Origin: Balanoglossus misakiensis | Taxonomy: Eukaryota > Hemichordata | Assembly (NCBI GenBank): GCA_040954595.2 | Contig: CM082596.2 | Span: 1,860,001-1,924,000 of the forward strand | Direction: 5' to 3' | DNA length: 64,000 nt | Shown here: positions 36,030-51,000 of the stretch, piece by piece | How the letters are laid out: each line of letters opens with the position of its first letter | Position numbering within the stretch: position 1 is the stretch's first letter | The notes under the pieces: generated by a model | What the model saw: the letters and a program-made list of their open reading frames with translations, nothing else | Told to the model about the DNA's origin: nothing | The model's database searches: none | Translations under genes and position numbers: made by a program

Positions 36030-39000
36030 CTGCAAATTAATAGACAGAGCAAGGAGTGTATGATCACATTATGTGTATGTGTGTTTCTTGCAGTCCACTT
36101 AGAACAACATCTCAAGAGCAGGTGACTGAAAATTTTAAAGAAAGAGATTCTAAACAGAAAAGAGAAGTATTGTTTTTTAGATGTATGTTTCTTGCATGAT
36201 GATACTATAATTTGTTGATTTGCTGATTCAGAAATCATCAGCGATCTTTTCCATACAGATAATTATGTGTATAAGGTCGACTCTGGCGGGATTTGCGGAA
36301 TCTTTGTGAAGAATCACGAAATTGCCTAATTTGCATACATGTATATGTACAGAATTACACACTGAGTAAAAACTAAAATACACCATTAACCTACCACCAC
36401 TGCAGTGTGGAACGTCGCAAAATTCCCACCCAACATTGTCTGCAGAATCATCTCTATGGTAGCACCAAGGCTTAGTCATAGATGATTCATCGCTGGGATT
36501 ACGACAGTGGTTCCCTTCTAACCCTGGAAAATCATCAAAATTAGATTTATAAAAACATGGGGTGAGTGAGCGAGTTTTATGTTACTGTACATGTCAAGCT
36601 TTAGAGGCATCCAGACATGCTCGTATGAAGCTGACAGCGAAGTCTTGAAATACAGTAGTTCTCATTCATGCAGTTGTTTGGGTGTAATCCAAATTCAGTG
36701 TCCCATCCAAAGAATGAAAATGCCAAAGTTCAAAGTGTCCAAAATAACAGTACTGTGGAAGACTGGCTGTTTTGGCTTATTCAAATTAAAGGCAGGATAA
36801 CCACTTACCTGCTTCAGGTCTTTTACTAGGAATATACTTGTGTTTTGAGTCGGCCCAATTAATGCAGGGCTTTCCACTTTCTGTAACATTGATAAGTCCA
36901 CGATACTGGTCTCCACGACCCCTGTAACATCCTGAGCCAACCTCTGCAGTTTGAAAACATTTTATGAAAAAGACCAAGCATTTGAAGTGAGTTGGTATTA
37001 CATGTTGAGTTGAGTAGTTCAGTATTGCTATCTTGGAACAGTGGAAATTAATTCAAAGATATGATTACAAAGATGTAAGTTCCAGGATACAATGAGAGAA
37101 GAAAATCACAATCACTTGATAAATGTTTGTGCTTCGTTTCAAACTTCATCATCATGATTAATCCTGGGTCTTGCAGCCTAAATTTCTCAAACAAGCAAAT
37201 ACTGAGATAAAAAGATAAATCTCTCAATATTCAGACAAGCAAATTGAGCTTCTCACCTGGTGAAATACAGTCGACTTCATCAGAGCCATCAGGGCAGTCT
37301 TTGCGGACATTACAGTGAAAGTAGAGGTTAATACACGTACCATCATTACAAGTGAAAGTTGACGGTGGGCAATTACCTGCAGAAGGAAGTATAAAGAAAT
37401 TATTCAGTGACATAAAACAGGTCAAGCAAGTATTACACTACTTTACATGTGACATAAAAAAGCAAAACAAGACCAACTTCATGCAGACAATTAAAACTTC
37501 AAAGAAGCAACTAAAAGTACAAGCATAAGCAAGCACATCACAGTCAATTCCAATGTAACGCTTTTCTTATACGGTACATCTGTTCCGACCATTTACTTTA
37601 CATTTGAGGATTTTTACCATTTTCGTCGATGTAAAACGCACAGTTTTCTTCATCACTACCATCAAAGCAATCTGTCTTATAATCACATCGAAGTCTTCGT
37701 GAAATGCACTGTCCAGTGGAACAGGTGAATTCATCATTGGCACATTTGATATCTGTGAAGATGTAAATTACACATTTGGGCTGGCTAAAATTTGTTTCCT
37801 ATTTGCTAATACTTGGCTATACCCTTATCATCCCTGCTAAGTTTGAAGAGTTGATTGCTACATTGAAGTGGCCCTGTAGAACTGCTATACACCGAGGCTA
37901 TCATGAAGAATCTAATTCTTAAAATAATTTTCATTTTACTTAAGTAACAATAACATCACAGGGAACACATGCCACATTATTACCAGCTGCTCATGAAGCC
38001 AAAGTTAATGCATATAACAAAAATCGGCAAATAAATGAACTTAAATATCACATGCTAAATATTGTAATAAATGCACCCGAAGTAATACATGCATATTTCC
38101 AGCAGACACCCAAATGCATTCAAGAGAAGAGAGCCTTTGCATTCACTGTAGAAATTACATTACATCATATGCTTTCCAATACAAAGCATGTAAAAAGAAG
38201 TTTACAATGTAAGGAAAAAAGATATCCATTTTAGCCCTCATGTTTAACAACAGGACTAATAAATGACAGCTGATTTCTTAAATTACTATACTGACCAGAT
38301 TGAACTGAAACCTGGTATACATCAGTTTAGGCAACTAATTAAGTGCCTGTGAATCAACAAATTAGTATTTTGGGGGCACAATCACTGGTTTGAGGCAGAA
38401 GAGTTGATATTTTTGTTGTGGCTGTTTTGATTTGGATGAATATATATCAACACAATTGACAGACAGCACTATATTTAAACATGAAATATTGCATTTAGTA
38501 AGTTTACTTTACTTTTTGCTTTTTGTCATGAGGTGTGTGTTTTAATTTGGAATTCTACCAATGAAGACAGCATCAGTTGGTGGACAGGATGTCTATAGTA
38601 ATTACTTTGTACATGTACAATTTATGACCTCTGAGCATCCAACAAGTTTAGATCAAATGTGATTATAATTAGTCTTGAACGTCATTCTTGATTATGTCCA
38701 CTTGATACCAACTCACCACTTTCAGTGCATAAATCGGCATGTTGGGGAAGTGTACAACGTTCCCATATGACATCTGGGTCTGTAGTGTAACACCATGGAG
38801 TTGTCTGACCGAATGCTTGACCAGGGTTTCTGCAATAGTTGTGATCACCCAGACCTTGCCCGGTGACTAGCTCTGGCAAGTAGTTGTGTGGATGAGGAGT
38901 CTGTACAGACCACTTCTGACACTCAATGCCACTGGATGTGTAGTTCACTGTTCCCCGGTAGTCGATTCCCTCGTGAAACATATAGCATTCTCCCCCTGAA

Positions 39001-42000
39001 AGACAAAAAAAACCCAAGATATCTCACTCGCTGTTTGATAAAAAAATCATCTGAATAAGTACACTAGTTGACATGAAACAAAACCAGGAAAAACATTTGC
39101 CACTTTGCAGGTAACTCTCTATCAGGACTGAACACATGTACTTACTGTAGGGACAGTCCCACTCATCACTCCAGTCATTGCAGTGGTTTCTTCCATCGCA
39201 TACTAATTCTTTGGAAATACAGAACAGATTGCGACAGAGAAATTCTGTCTCTTCATCGCAACTTCTGCCACCTGGAATAACAAATGTTGTTAAGCAATCC
39301 ATTCTGGATTAACAATGCAGCATTCTATTATTAGTGATTGCAAAACCTTGTGTGATTTTCATCCATGAATGGTGTTCTCTTTTAAACGACTTTCATTACA
39401 TGTGAATTCTCTCCCTTTTGACATTTTTTAAATTGTTTCCCCTGTGTGCTTATAATTATCCAAACGCGTAACGTTGTACATAGTTTTTGGTAAACATTGT
39501 AAATTACACCATTGAGAGTTTATACATATGCAAGGCGGTATGAGTACAAGATGGGTGCATGATTAAGGTGATTGTGCTGACTACATCTGCACTGATGTTC
39601 TACGATTAGTAGATAGCCAAAATCAAACATACTGCCATCACAGCGTTGCTGTCGAACACCGGCATCGCAGAATTCCCATCGCACATCAGGGTCAGTTGTG
39701 TAACACCAGATGTTACCCTCTTGGTCGGGATTTCGACAATAATTATGATCACCAATGCCACTATTAGGATAGTTCTCAGGTGTTCTGGTGTGGTCGTGGG
39801 GACTCATATCCACCCATTGCTGACACACTCTTCCAGAAACCGTTACGTTCATGTGACCACGGTAGTCATATGCGTTGGCCAACGTGTAACATTCACCACC
39901 TTTGTGTACGAAATGCAAGGCTTAAGTCAATATTTGCATTATACGTATATAAGATCTGTCCTGTCTGAAAATGCTTGAAAGCCTATTTTACACACCAAGC
40001 ACAGAATACACGTTGACACTATATAGCTATACAATCGTGAATCCTGTTCAACTATACCTATCCTTTCATGTTCTTCCAATCAGTATATGCCTATTTCCAC
40101 TTACAATGCATGACTTATTCACTCATTCAAACTGGTTCAACCCTTTTGGAAGATATATAAATATTGTGACTAGGTCATCTAGAAAACTTACGGTAATCAC
40201 AGTCCCATTCGTCTGACCAATCCAGGCAATCATTCTCCGTATCGCACAATTTACTTAAAGGAATGCACATCTTGTTTATGCATGTGTGTTCTCTTTCACT
40301 GTCACAAACAGCTGAAAAGACAACCATACGTGCTTACAATGTTGAACTTATATTAACTCCTATATATTACATGTACTAGTAAATAAGTGCACAGGTGCAT
40401 AAAAATGAAAGTTTAACAAACAAGAAAGACACTTACGATACAGGCAAGAACTTTCATCTGTGCTGTCCATGCAGTCAGTCACATGATCACATACCCTTGA
40501 CTCTTGAATGCAAAGTGTCCTGTCACACAAGAAACCTCGACATGTTCCTGTATGTATAGGAAGAGTTATACTGGTTTGTATTAAAGATATTGAGTGAATA
40601 TAAATTGTTTGAATATATTAAAACCAAAGTTCAGCCACTTTTCTAACTGGCTCACACACAGATTATGCATCTTATATATTATTTCACTTATGACATTATA
40701 CTTACGGCACTGTGCCAGTGTTTCATCAGAGCCATCATAACAATCTCGATAGCCGTCACATACTTTGTCCTTTGCAATACAGGTTATTCCATTGTAGCCT
40801 CCCTTCTCACATAAAAATCCTTCATCGCTGCAACCTTGACAATGACATACATAGAGAGAAATAATATTCAAAATTATCAGAATCCTACTGACCATCTGGC
40901 AGTCACATTGGAAAATATGATGTATTTTGACTATTTTTAAATAAGTACATACATTGTACTGTAAACTATCCACAGCTACGTTTCTAAGTGAGCATCCTTC
41001 TGCCATGTTCAATGCATGTATGTCAAAGATGGTAACAACTTCATTGCCAGGTAGCGTGTCATATTGGCAAATTGAATTATCAAAAAAGAAAAACTAATTT
41101 AGTTCTATATCATTACCTTCACAGTATTTTTCATCACTGCCATCAGTACAATGGCGTATGCCATCACATACCAGTACCTGTTTAAGGCATTCCCATCCAT
41201 GGTCACACGCAAAGTCATCATCCAAACAAACAGCTGAATAATTAAATAAAGAAGATTCATGAATATGGAGTAAATGACATATTTTCTTCCATAAAATATC
41301 GGATAGATGTGCATGGATGACTTACCTGTTTTACTTAGGTAGTGATTTGTCTTTGTATACAAGCCTAGTCCTGTCCCTGTTGTTATGTAAGTTTCTGTAC
41401 TCATATAACAGCTGGCAGAAATTGTATAATCAACAGAATGGCATACAAATTCTGTTCCCTCCAGACAAAACCGCAAACACTGGTCCAAGCTGACACGTCT
41501 CAGGATGTGATCGTTATATGATGAAAGAGCACTGCTGGCGAACTTCGTAAAGAAATTTCTAGGGAATGCTGATGTTGTAAAATGAATGTTAATTAATTAT
41601 TGAGGTATTATCTGCATATACATGTATGAATACTTTTAAACAGTGCATTAATATGTGAAGTATTCTGAATTTCCCCCTCAACATTTTCTTGTTCATGTAT
41701 TTTAGCAAATATTTTACTGTCTCAATTCCTGTATAATTGTACAAGTAACAAATAAATGCACAAGAGTTGTTATAGATTCATCATAAGACTTTCCATTGCT
41801 CAATTACATTATTACTCAAGTAAATCCTCTGTAACACTTACTATCTATGACCTCGTAGTGGGAAAATGTTGCATCCGCAAGCAAAGAAATATTTGGTGAC
41901 ATCATTGATTCCTCTTGCAACAAGCACAGACCGCTTGTTGACCAATCAACAGCCACGCAGTAGAATATGGTTTCATTCATACAAGCATACAAACACTCCA

Positions 42001-45000
42001 CAAGTGATTTCGAGCTATGTTCCCTCTTCCCGTATGTCAGAGATGATGTCACTCCAGGGTATTCCTTATATTGGTTGTATGGATAAGTTTCTGTTGGTGC
42101 AATTAATAGCAAGAATGCAGATGGATTGATCTTTCATTAGCTTGAGAGATTGGTATCACAAGGCAGTCTTAGCAGTAATGATTGCAATAGTCAGCCTGAT
42201 TGACAAAGACAACAATTATTTCAACATTTTAATGTAATTCTTGTCCTTGAGATGCAAGATCAAATCATGATTGTGTAACTTTGATTAGTAATTAGGTTTT
42301 CATGTATCCTAATGTCAAATGTTGATAGTCTGCATCTGGTGTATAAATAAGATTATGAAAAGAATTTTTTTTTTTTATCGTGATATATAAACGTGTTGAT
42401 CAATCATTACAACTTCCATAATTCTGCCAGAAACTTACCTTCACGAAGTTCATAATGATGGAAGCGATCATCTGTTATGAGAGCCACACGGGCACTCCAA
42501 GCATTCTCCGCATTGATGTAGCATATACTGCGACCTTTCCAGTAATCGACCGAGTGACAACGGAAACTGTGTGAATTCAAACATGCAAGAATACACTCCT
42601 CTTCATCCACGTCCATTAGAGTCAATTCGATGAATCCTCGTAGAGCGGAGTCAGTATATCGGGTGAATTTATTGAACGGATAATTTGCTGTGGACAGATC
42701 ACATATCTCACTCAATTAGCCAGAAATTACATTAAAAAATTAACAGTTAACATGCATGCTCAGCTTAATTACGTTTCTTTTTTTACAAAAGGTGTTAATT
42801 TTGGGGTAATTAATATTTCATGAATAATGATCTCTTTTAAAAGACATGAAAATTTAATGATATAACATGGGCGATTTGGACACAATTAATCTGGACGGCA
42901 TGTGTTGTTCTAAACTCCTTCCATATAAACGCATACAACTTACCTTTCCTATATTCATAATACATACTTTCATTGCTCGTCCACAACATGGCCTCAACCA
43001 GCAAAGTGTTACTCTCCTCCAGTAATTCACATACATCACCCTCTAGTGAGTTTACCGATCGGCAGATGAACTCACTTTCTTCCAAACACGCGATCAGACA
43101 GCCATGTCTTGTAATGTTTGTGAGTACCTTTCTGGGTACTGACATGAGTACCTGCCCAACAGTCTTCTGAAACTCACTCTCCGGGTAGGAAAATGGAATG
43201 GGTCCTAATAATAACAGAGTATGCAACAAATATATATCACTGCCTGGGACTTCACACTGTCATTGCCCAGTTGGACTTCAGTGAGAAATAAATATATCTT
43301 CACTGGTGCCTTGCTTAATCCTTTCACCCCCAGTTCCCTCTTTAGAGGTCCAACTTTACCATAGACAACAATGGTTTTGGACCAAACCATGGTTGTGAAA
43401 GGGTTAACCGGCACATCAATGGATCAATATCACATAGAGTTGGCCAACTTCTGTGCTGTTTTCTCACAGACTGTACTTTGTATCGTTTATATGACATCTA
43501 TTTGCGTTAATGTTTTCCTTCTGAACTTGTGAGTCTTGACAAGTTACAATTATAACTTTTGTAAAAAAACATTAACTTCCATCAATTTTCCTAACAGGAC
43601 TGGTGAATGATAATGTAAGGAGTGCCTTACCTATGCTGTCTTCACAACCAATTCTGTCGTCCACACAACTACCATCCTCACATCGAACATGGCGACCAGG
43701 ACAGGGAGCTACCGTGATTGAAATACAGACATGCAGTGCTTGATGATGGATTAGGACATCTTTTATGTGTTGTGTCGTGTTGTGTTGTAAGAACAAAAAC
43801 ATTTACAGAGGACAGCCTTCCTTTACTTGAACTATGGGACTGTGATGAAAAGTATAAACTCTGGTACTCACTACTCAGATTACAGACACTGGACAAAACA
43901 TCGTCGCCGCATCCCATGTACATGTCACACTGATCTAAACGACTTGCACACTTGCCGTTTGGACATCGAATTTTGTTGGCTTCACATGGAACTGTAAAAG
44001 GGGAAAGACAGAAATTATGGTAAACAACAGATGATGTTTGATGGCGATACAAGTACCAATTACCAACTTGAATCCTTGACCTGTTTATCAACTGGTGCCT
44101 GCAACTTTGAACATCAAAACAACTTGCGATCAAAATAAGTTCATTTTTTTGTTTGCCTGTGTATTGGACAGAAATCAATTAGCTTATAATTTGTCACATG
44201 ACAAGGGTATAAGTTTGAGGAACAGATTTGAATAAACGAAATTTGACAATTAAGCTCTGACAAAATTCTTCAGCATTGCACATTAAATATTTAAGCTTGA
44301 AAATATTTTCCCATATTCTTGGATATGATATGAACCTTACAATTACTGTTAGAGATCCTATTTTGTGCTGCTTGAATAGCAAACATGTAACACCCTGGTT
44401 ACACACAATGGCAATTACAGGTACGAATGCTACTGTTCTGCTGCTGATTGACAAATATCTGTGAATGAAGAGCGGAACAATGAAACTTCTGAGGAAAACA
44501 TTGGCTGTCATATTCTTTGACATATTTCATACTCAAAATATGATTTAATTGAGAGAGCATACCATATATGCAGTTTTCTTCATCGCTCCAATCTCCACAG
44601 TTGTCAGTGAAGTCACACACTTCATCCATCAGGATGCATTTCTTATTGGTACATGTAAACAGGCCTGGCATGCAACTCTCTGAGGAATTAAAGTGATTAA
44701 TACTCGATGGGTCATTGTATTTAGAAACAAAATGAAATAATGTTAGAATCTTTCAAAAATCGTAAAAATAAAATATTGTTTTATAGTAAAACTACCGGTA
44801 AACTGATTATGTTTCTTGGTCAGCCATATATTTCTTACTGAGTGTGTACATTATGTACGATTAATGTATATACAATATCTACATGTAAGCCTTGACATAA
44901 CAATATAATGACACATTCTTACAATAAGTAAGACACTTACCATAAGAAATGCATTCCATTTCATCACTAATATCCATACAATCTGGAATGTTGTCACAAA

Positions 45001-48000
45001 TCCAGCTGTAAGGAATACGTTTGTCACCATCACAGACAAATCCATTCTCGTTTTCTGTGGAACGATCAAGTGTAAATTAAACACCGTCCAGTAAAAGTAG
45101 ACACTTGACTAGGTTGTCTTCCTGGAATGAGCTCGTAAGTTTGCGCAATCATGGAGAGGGTGCCTGGTTCGCTCTGTTTCATCACTAGAAACTAGTTTCA
45201 CCACCAGAAGCATTTGAAGCAAAGAAATGTACACGAGAAATGTATACCTATCACGGTCAAAGGAAAGACTCCTGAAAAGGCAGGAAACAAACAGATGAAA
45301 AAAGTGTGCTTACTGCAGTTCTCAAGTGTCTCATCCTCACCACCATTGCAATGTTCGAAACCATCGCATTGTTTCTCCTCTGGTAGACAGCGTCCATATT
45401 TTCCACCAGATTTGCATTCAAACTCAATCCGGTTGCAGACTACGATGAAACAAAAACGATAAACAATGTAAAAGTTGTGAACGTGAATCAGACATCTCCA
45501 GAAAGACAGTCTGTACTGTCACTATTTTTTTTACAGACAAGAAATTAAATTGCGAATTTTCAAAATTTCTTCATTTTTTGAAAAAATCATGGGTTATAGC
45601 TCATGAAAATCTTCAAAAACGACGATTTTTCGACTTTGCGAATTTTCAAAATTTCTTCATTTTTTGAAAAAATCATGGGTTATAGCTCACGAAAATCTCA
45701 AAAAGCGACGATTTTTCGACTTTGCGAATTTTCAATATTTCTTCATTTTTTGAAAAAAATCATGGGTTATAGCTCATGAAAATCTTCAAAAAACGACGAT
45801 TTTTCGACTTTGCTAATTTTCAAAATTTCTTCATTTTTTGAAAAAATCATGGGTTATAGCTCATGAAAATCTTCAAAAAACGACCATTTTTCGACTTTTC
45901 AAAATTTCTTCATTTTTTGAACATGAACATCTTCAAAAAACGATGATTTTTTTACTTTGCGAATTTCCAAAATCGAAATTAGGCTCGGTCTCATTATAGT
46001 TAGTTTTAATAATACTGACTATAATGAGACCGAGCCATACTTATTTTTTTTAAAAATTTTATAAGTTTGATCATCATATAATACTTTTGGATTTCTATAA
46101 TTCGTCAATCACCCCGGGTCAGTGGTTAAGGGTTTGGACTAATGATTGGAGGACTGGGGTTCTAAACCCGCCACTGTCTTTCACAATACGTTTTGATCTT
46201 TTTGTTGTCGCTTTTTCGTGAAATGTACAAGTTCCAAGTTAGCAATTCTCGACAAACATTTGGTGCTTTTGTCTTTTTTGGATATTTTTCATGGGTTACA
46301 GCTCATGAAAATTGTCAAAAAATGACAAATTCACGACATTCTGAATTTCGAAAATTCGCAAAGTCGAAAAATCCTCGATTTTCGACGATTTTCCTGAGCT
46401 ATAACCCATGGTTTTTTCAAAAAATGACCAAATTTCGAAAATTCCCAAAGTCGAAAAATCCTCGATTTTCGACGATTTTCCTGAGCTATAACCCATGGTT
46501 TTTTCAAAAAATGACCAAATTTCGAAAATTCCCAAAGTCGAAAAATCCTCGATTTTCGACGATTTTCCTGAGCTATAACCCATGGTTTTTTCAAAAAATC
46601 ACCAAATTTCGAAAATTCCCAAAGTCGAAAAATCCTCGATTTTCGACGATTTTCCTGAGCTATAACCCATGGTTTTTTCAAAAAATCACCAAATTTCGAA
46701 AATTCCCAAAGTCGAAAAATCCTCGATTTTCGACGATTTTCCTGAGCTATAACCCATGGTTTTTTCAAAAAATCACCAAATTTCGAAAATTCCCAAAGTC
46801 GAAAAATCCTCGATTTTCGACGATTTTCCTGAGCTATAACCCATGGTTTTTTCAAAAATCACCAAATTTCGAAAATTCCCAAAGTCGAAAAATCCTCGAT
46901 TTTCGACGATTTTCCTGAGCTATAACCCATGGTTTTTTCAAAAAATCACCAAATTTCGAAAATTCCCAAAGTCGAAAAATCCTCGATTTTCGACGATTTT
47001 CCTGAGCTATAACCCATGGTTTTTTCAAAAAATCACCAAATTTCGAAAATTCCCAAAGTCGAAAAATCCTCGATTTTCGACGATTTTCCTGAGCTATAAC
47101 CCATGGTTTTTTCAAAAAATCACCAAATTTCGAAAATTCCCAAAGTCGAAAAATCCTCGATTTTCGACGATTTTCCTGAGCTATAACCCATGATTTTTAT
47201 GCAAAAATCACCAAATTTCGAAAATTCCCAAAGTCGAAAAATCCTCGATTTTCGACGATTTTCCTGAGCTATAACCCATGATTTTTATGCAAAAATCACC
47301 AAATTTCGAAAATCCGCGAAGTCGAAAAATCCTCGATTTTCGACGATTTTCCTGAGCTATAACCCATGATTTTTATGCAAAAATCACCAAATTTCGAAAA
47401 TCCGCGAAGTCGAAAAATCCTCGATTTTCGACGATTTTCCTGAGCTATAACCCATGATTTTTATGCAAAAATCACCAAATTTCGAAAATCCGCGAAGTCG
47501 AAAAATCCTCGATTTTTGACGATTTTCCTGAGCTATAACCCATGATTTTTATGCAAAAATCACCAAATTTCGAAAATCCGCGAAGTCGAAAAATCCTCGA
47601 TTTTTGACGATTTTCCTGAGCTATAACCCATGATTTTTATGCAAAAATCACCAAATTTCGAAAATCCGCGAAGTCGAAAAATCCTCGATTTTTGACGATT
47701 TTCCTGAGCTATAACCCATGATTTTTATGCAAAAATCACCAAATTTCGAAAATCCGCGAAGTCGAAAAATCCTCGATTTTTGACGATTTTCCTGAGCTAT
47801 AACCCATGATTTTTATGCAAAAATCACCAAATTTCGAAAATCCGCGAAGTCGAAAAATCCTCGATTTTTGACGATTTTCCTGAGCTATAACCCATGATTT
47901 TTATGCAAAAATCACCAAATTTCGAAAATCCGCGAAGTCGAAAAATCCTCGATTTTTGACGATTTTCCTGAGCTATAACCTATGATTTTTATGCAAAAAT

Positions 48001-51000
48001 CACCAAATTTCGAAAATCCGCGAAGTCGAAAAATCCTCGATTTTTGACGATTTTCCTGAGCTATAACCCATGATTTTTATGCAAAAATCACCAAATTTCG
48101 AAAATCCGCGAAGTCGAAAAATCCTCGATTTTTGACGATTTTCCTGAGCTATAACCCATGATTTTTATGCAAAAATCACCAAATTTCGAAAATCCGCGAA
48201 GTCGAAAAATCCTCGATTTTTGACGATTTTCCTGAGCTATAACCCATGATTTTTATGCAAAAATCACCAAATTTCGAAAATCCGCGAAGTCGAAAAATCC
48301 TCGATTTTTGACGATTTTCCTGAGCTATAACCTATGATTTTTATGCAAAAATCACCAAATTTCGAAAATCCGCGAAGTCGAAAAATCCTCGATTTTTGAC
48401 GATTTTCCTGAGCTATAACCCATGATTTTTATGCAAAAATCACCAAATTTCGAAAATCCGCGAAGTCGAAAAATCCTCGATTTTTGACGATTTTCCTGAG
48501 CTATAACCCATGATTTTTATGCAAAAATCACCAAATTTCGAAAATCCGCGAAGTCGAAAAATCCTCGATTTTTGACGATTTTCCTGAGCTATAACCCATG
48601 ATTTTTATGCAAAAATCACCAAATTTCGAAAATCCGCGAAGTCGAAAAATCCTCGATTTTTGACGATTTTCCTGAGCTATAACCCATGATTTTTATGCAA
48701 AAATCACCAAATTTCGAAAATCCGCGAAGTCGAAAAATCCTCGATTTTTGACGATTTTCCTGAGCTATAACCCATGATTTTTATGCAAAAATCACCAAAT
48801 TTCGAAAATCCGCGAAGTCGAAAAATCCTCGATTTTTGACGATTTTCCTGAGCTATAACCCATGATTTTTATGCAAAAATCACCAAATTTCGAAAATCCG
48901 CGAAGTCGAAAAATCCTCGATTTTTGACGATTTTCCTGAGCTATAACCCATGATTTTTATGCAAAAATCACCAAATTTCGAAAATCCGCGAAGTCGAAAA
49001 ATCCTCGATTTTTGACGATTTTCCTGAGCTATAACCCATGATTTTTATGCAAAAATCACCAAATTTCGAAAATCCGCGAAGTCGAAAAATCCTCGATTTT
49101 TGACGATTTTCCTGAGCTATAACCCATGATTTTTATGCAAAAATCACCAAATTTCGAAAATCCGCGAAGTCGAAAAATCCTCGATTTTTGACGATTTTCC
49201 TGAGCTATAACCCATGATTTTTATGCAAAAATCACCAAATTTCGAAAATCCGCGAAGTCGAAAAATCCTCGATTTTTGACGATTTTCCTGAGCTATAACC
49301 CATGATTTTTATGCAAAAATCACCAAATTTCGAAAATCCGCGAAGTCGAAAAATCCTCGATTTTTGACGATTTTCCTGAGCTATAACCCATGATTTTTAT
49401 GCAAAAATCACCAAATTTCGAAAATCCGCGAAGTCGAAAAATCCTCGATTTTTGACGATTTTCCTGAGCTATAACCCATGATTTTTATGCAAAAATCACC
49501 AAATTTCGAAAATCCGCGAAGTCGAAAAATCCTCGATTTTTGACGATTTTCCTGAGCTATAACCCATGATTTTTATGCAAAAATCACCAAATTTCGAAAA
49601 TCCGCGAAGTCGAAAAATCCTCGATTTTTGACGATTTTCCTGAGCTATAACCCATGATTTTTATGCAAAAATCACCAAATTTCGAAAATCCGCGAAGTCG
49701 AAAAATCCTCGATTTTTGACGATTTTCCTGAGCTATAACCCATGATTTTTATGCAAAAATCACCAAATTTCGAAAATCCGCGAAGTCGAAAAATCCTCGA
49801 TTTTTGACGATTTTCCTGAGCTATAACCCATGATTTTTATGCAAAAATCACCAAATTTCGAAAATCCGCGAAGTCGAAAAATCCTCGATTTTTGACGATT
49901 TTCCTGAGCTATAACCCATGATTTTTATGCAAAAATCACCAAATTTCGAAAATCCGCGAAGTCGAAAAATCCTCGATTTTTGACGATTTTCCTGAGCTAT
50001 AACCCATGATTTTTATGCAAAAATCACCAAATTTCGAAAATCCGCGAAGTCGAAAAATCCTCGATTTTTGACGATTTTCCTGAGCTATAACCCATGATTT
50101 TTATGCAAAAATCACCAAATTTCGAAAATCCGCGAAGTCGAAAAATCCTCGATTTTTGACGATTTTCCTGAGCTATAACCCATGATTTTTATGCAAAAAT
50201 CACCAAATTTCGAAAATCCGCGAAGTCGAAAAATCCTCGATTTTTGACGATTTTCCTGAGCTATAACCCATGATTTTTATGCAAAAATCACCAAATTTCG
50301 AAAATCCCCAAAGTCGAAAAATCCTCGATTTTTGACGATTTTCCTGAGCTATAACCCATGGTTTTTTCAAAAATCATCACCAAATTTCGAAAATTCCCAA
50401 AGTCGAAAAATCCTCGATTTTCGACGATTTTCCTGAGCTATAACCCATGGTTTTTTCAAAAAATGACCAAATTTCGAAAATTCCCAAAGTCGAAAAATCC
50501 TCGATTTTCGACGATTTTCCTGAGCTATAACCCATGGTTTTTTCAAAAAATGACCAAATTTCGAAAATTCCCAAAGTCGAAAAATCCTCGATTTTCGACG
50601 ATTTTCCTGAGCTATAACCCATGGTTTTTTCAAAAAATGACCAAATTTCGAAAATCCCCAAAGTCGAAAAATCCTCGATTTTCGACGATTTTCCTGAGCT
50701 ATAACCCATGGTTTTTTCAAAAAATGACCAAATTTCGAAAATCCCCAAAGTCGAAAAATCCTCGATTTTCGACGATTTTCCTGAGCTATAACCCATGGTT
50801 TTTTCAAAAAATGACCAAATTTCGAAAATCCCCAAAGTCGAAAAATCCTCGATTTTCGACGATTTTCCTGAGCTATAACCCATGGTTTTTTCAAAAAATG
50901 ACCAAATTTCGAAAATCCCCAAAGTCGAAAAATCCTCGATTTTCGACGATTTTCCTGAGCTATAACCCATGGTTTTTTCAAAAAATGACCAAATTTCGAA

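Larger units (their letters stand above)
45974..46312 (-). mobile_element. Left boundary element of the satellite
   Basis: About 340 bases present three times around the array: here, and inverted at 58187-58533 and 58993-59342. It contains a 55-nt hairpin, an AT-rich spacer (AGTTTGATCATCATATAATA), a tRNA-like segment and CAAGTTCCAAGTTAGCA. No coding capacity; probably a non-autonomous mobile element that carries or captured the satellite. Confidence 0.7.

Noticed and set aside
36395-45439. Kringle/PAN/LDLa exons as one or more separate plasminogen- or LDL-receptor-like genes
   Set aside because: There is no signal-peptide exon, start or stop within the block. All exons chain in phase 1 into channel exons on both sides, and each channel half alone is incomplete.
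46109-46176. Functional tRNA gene
   Set aside because: Box-like motifs are present, but the acceptor stem does not pair and the copy occurs three times within a repeat element.
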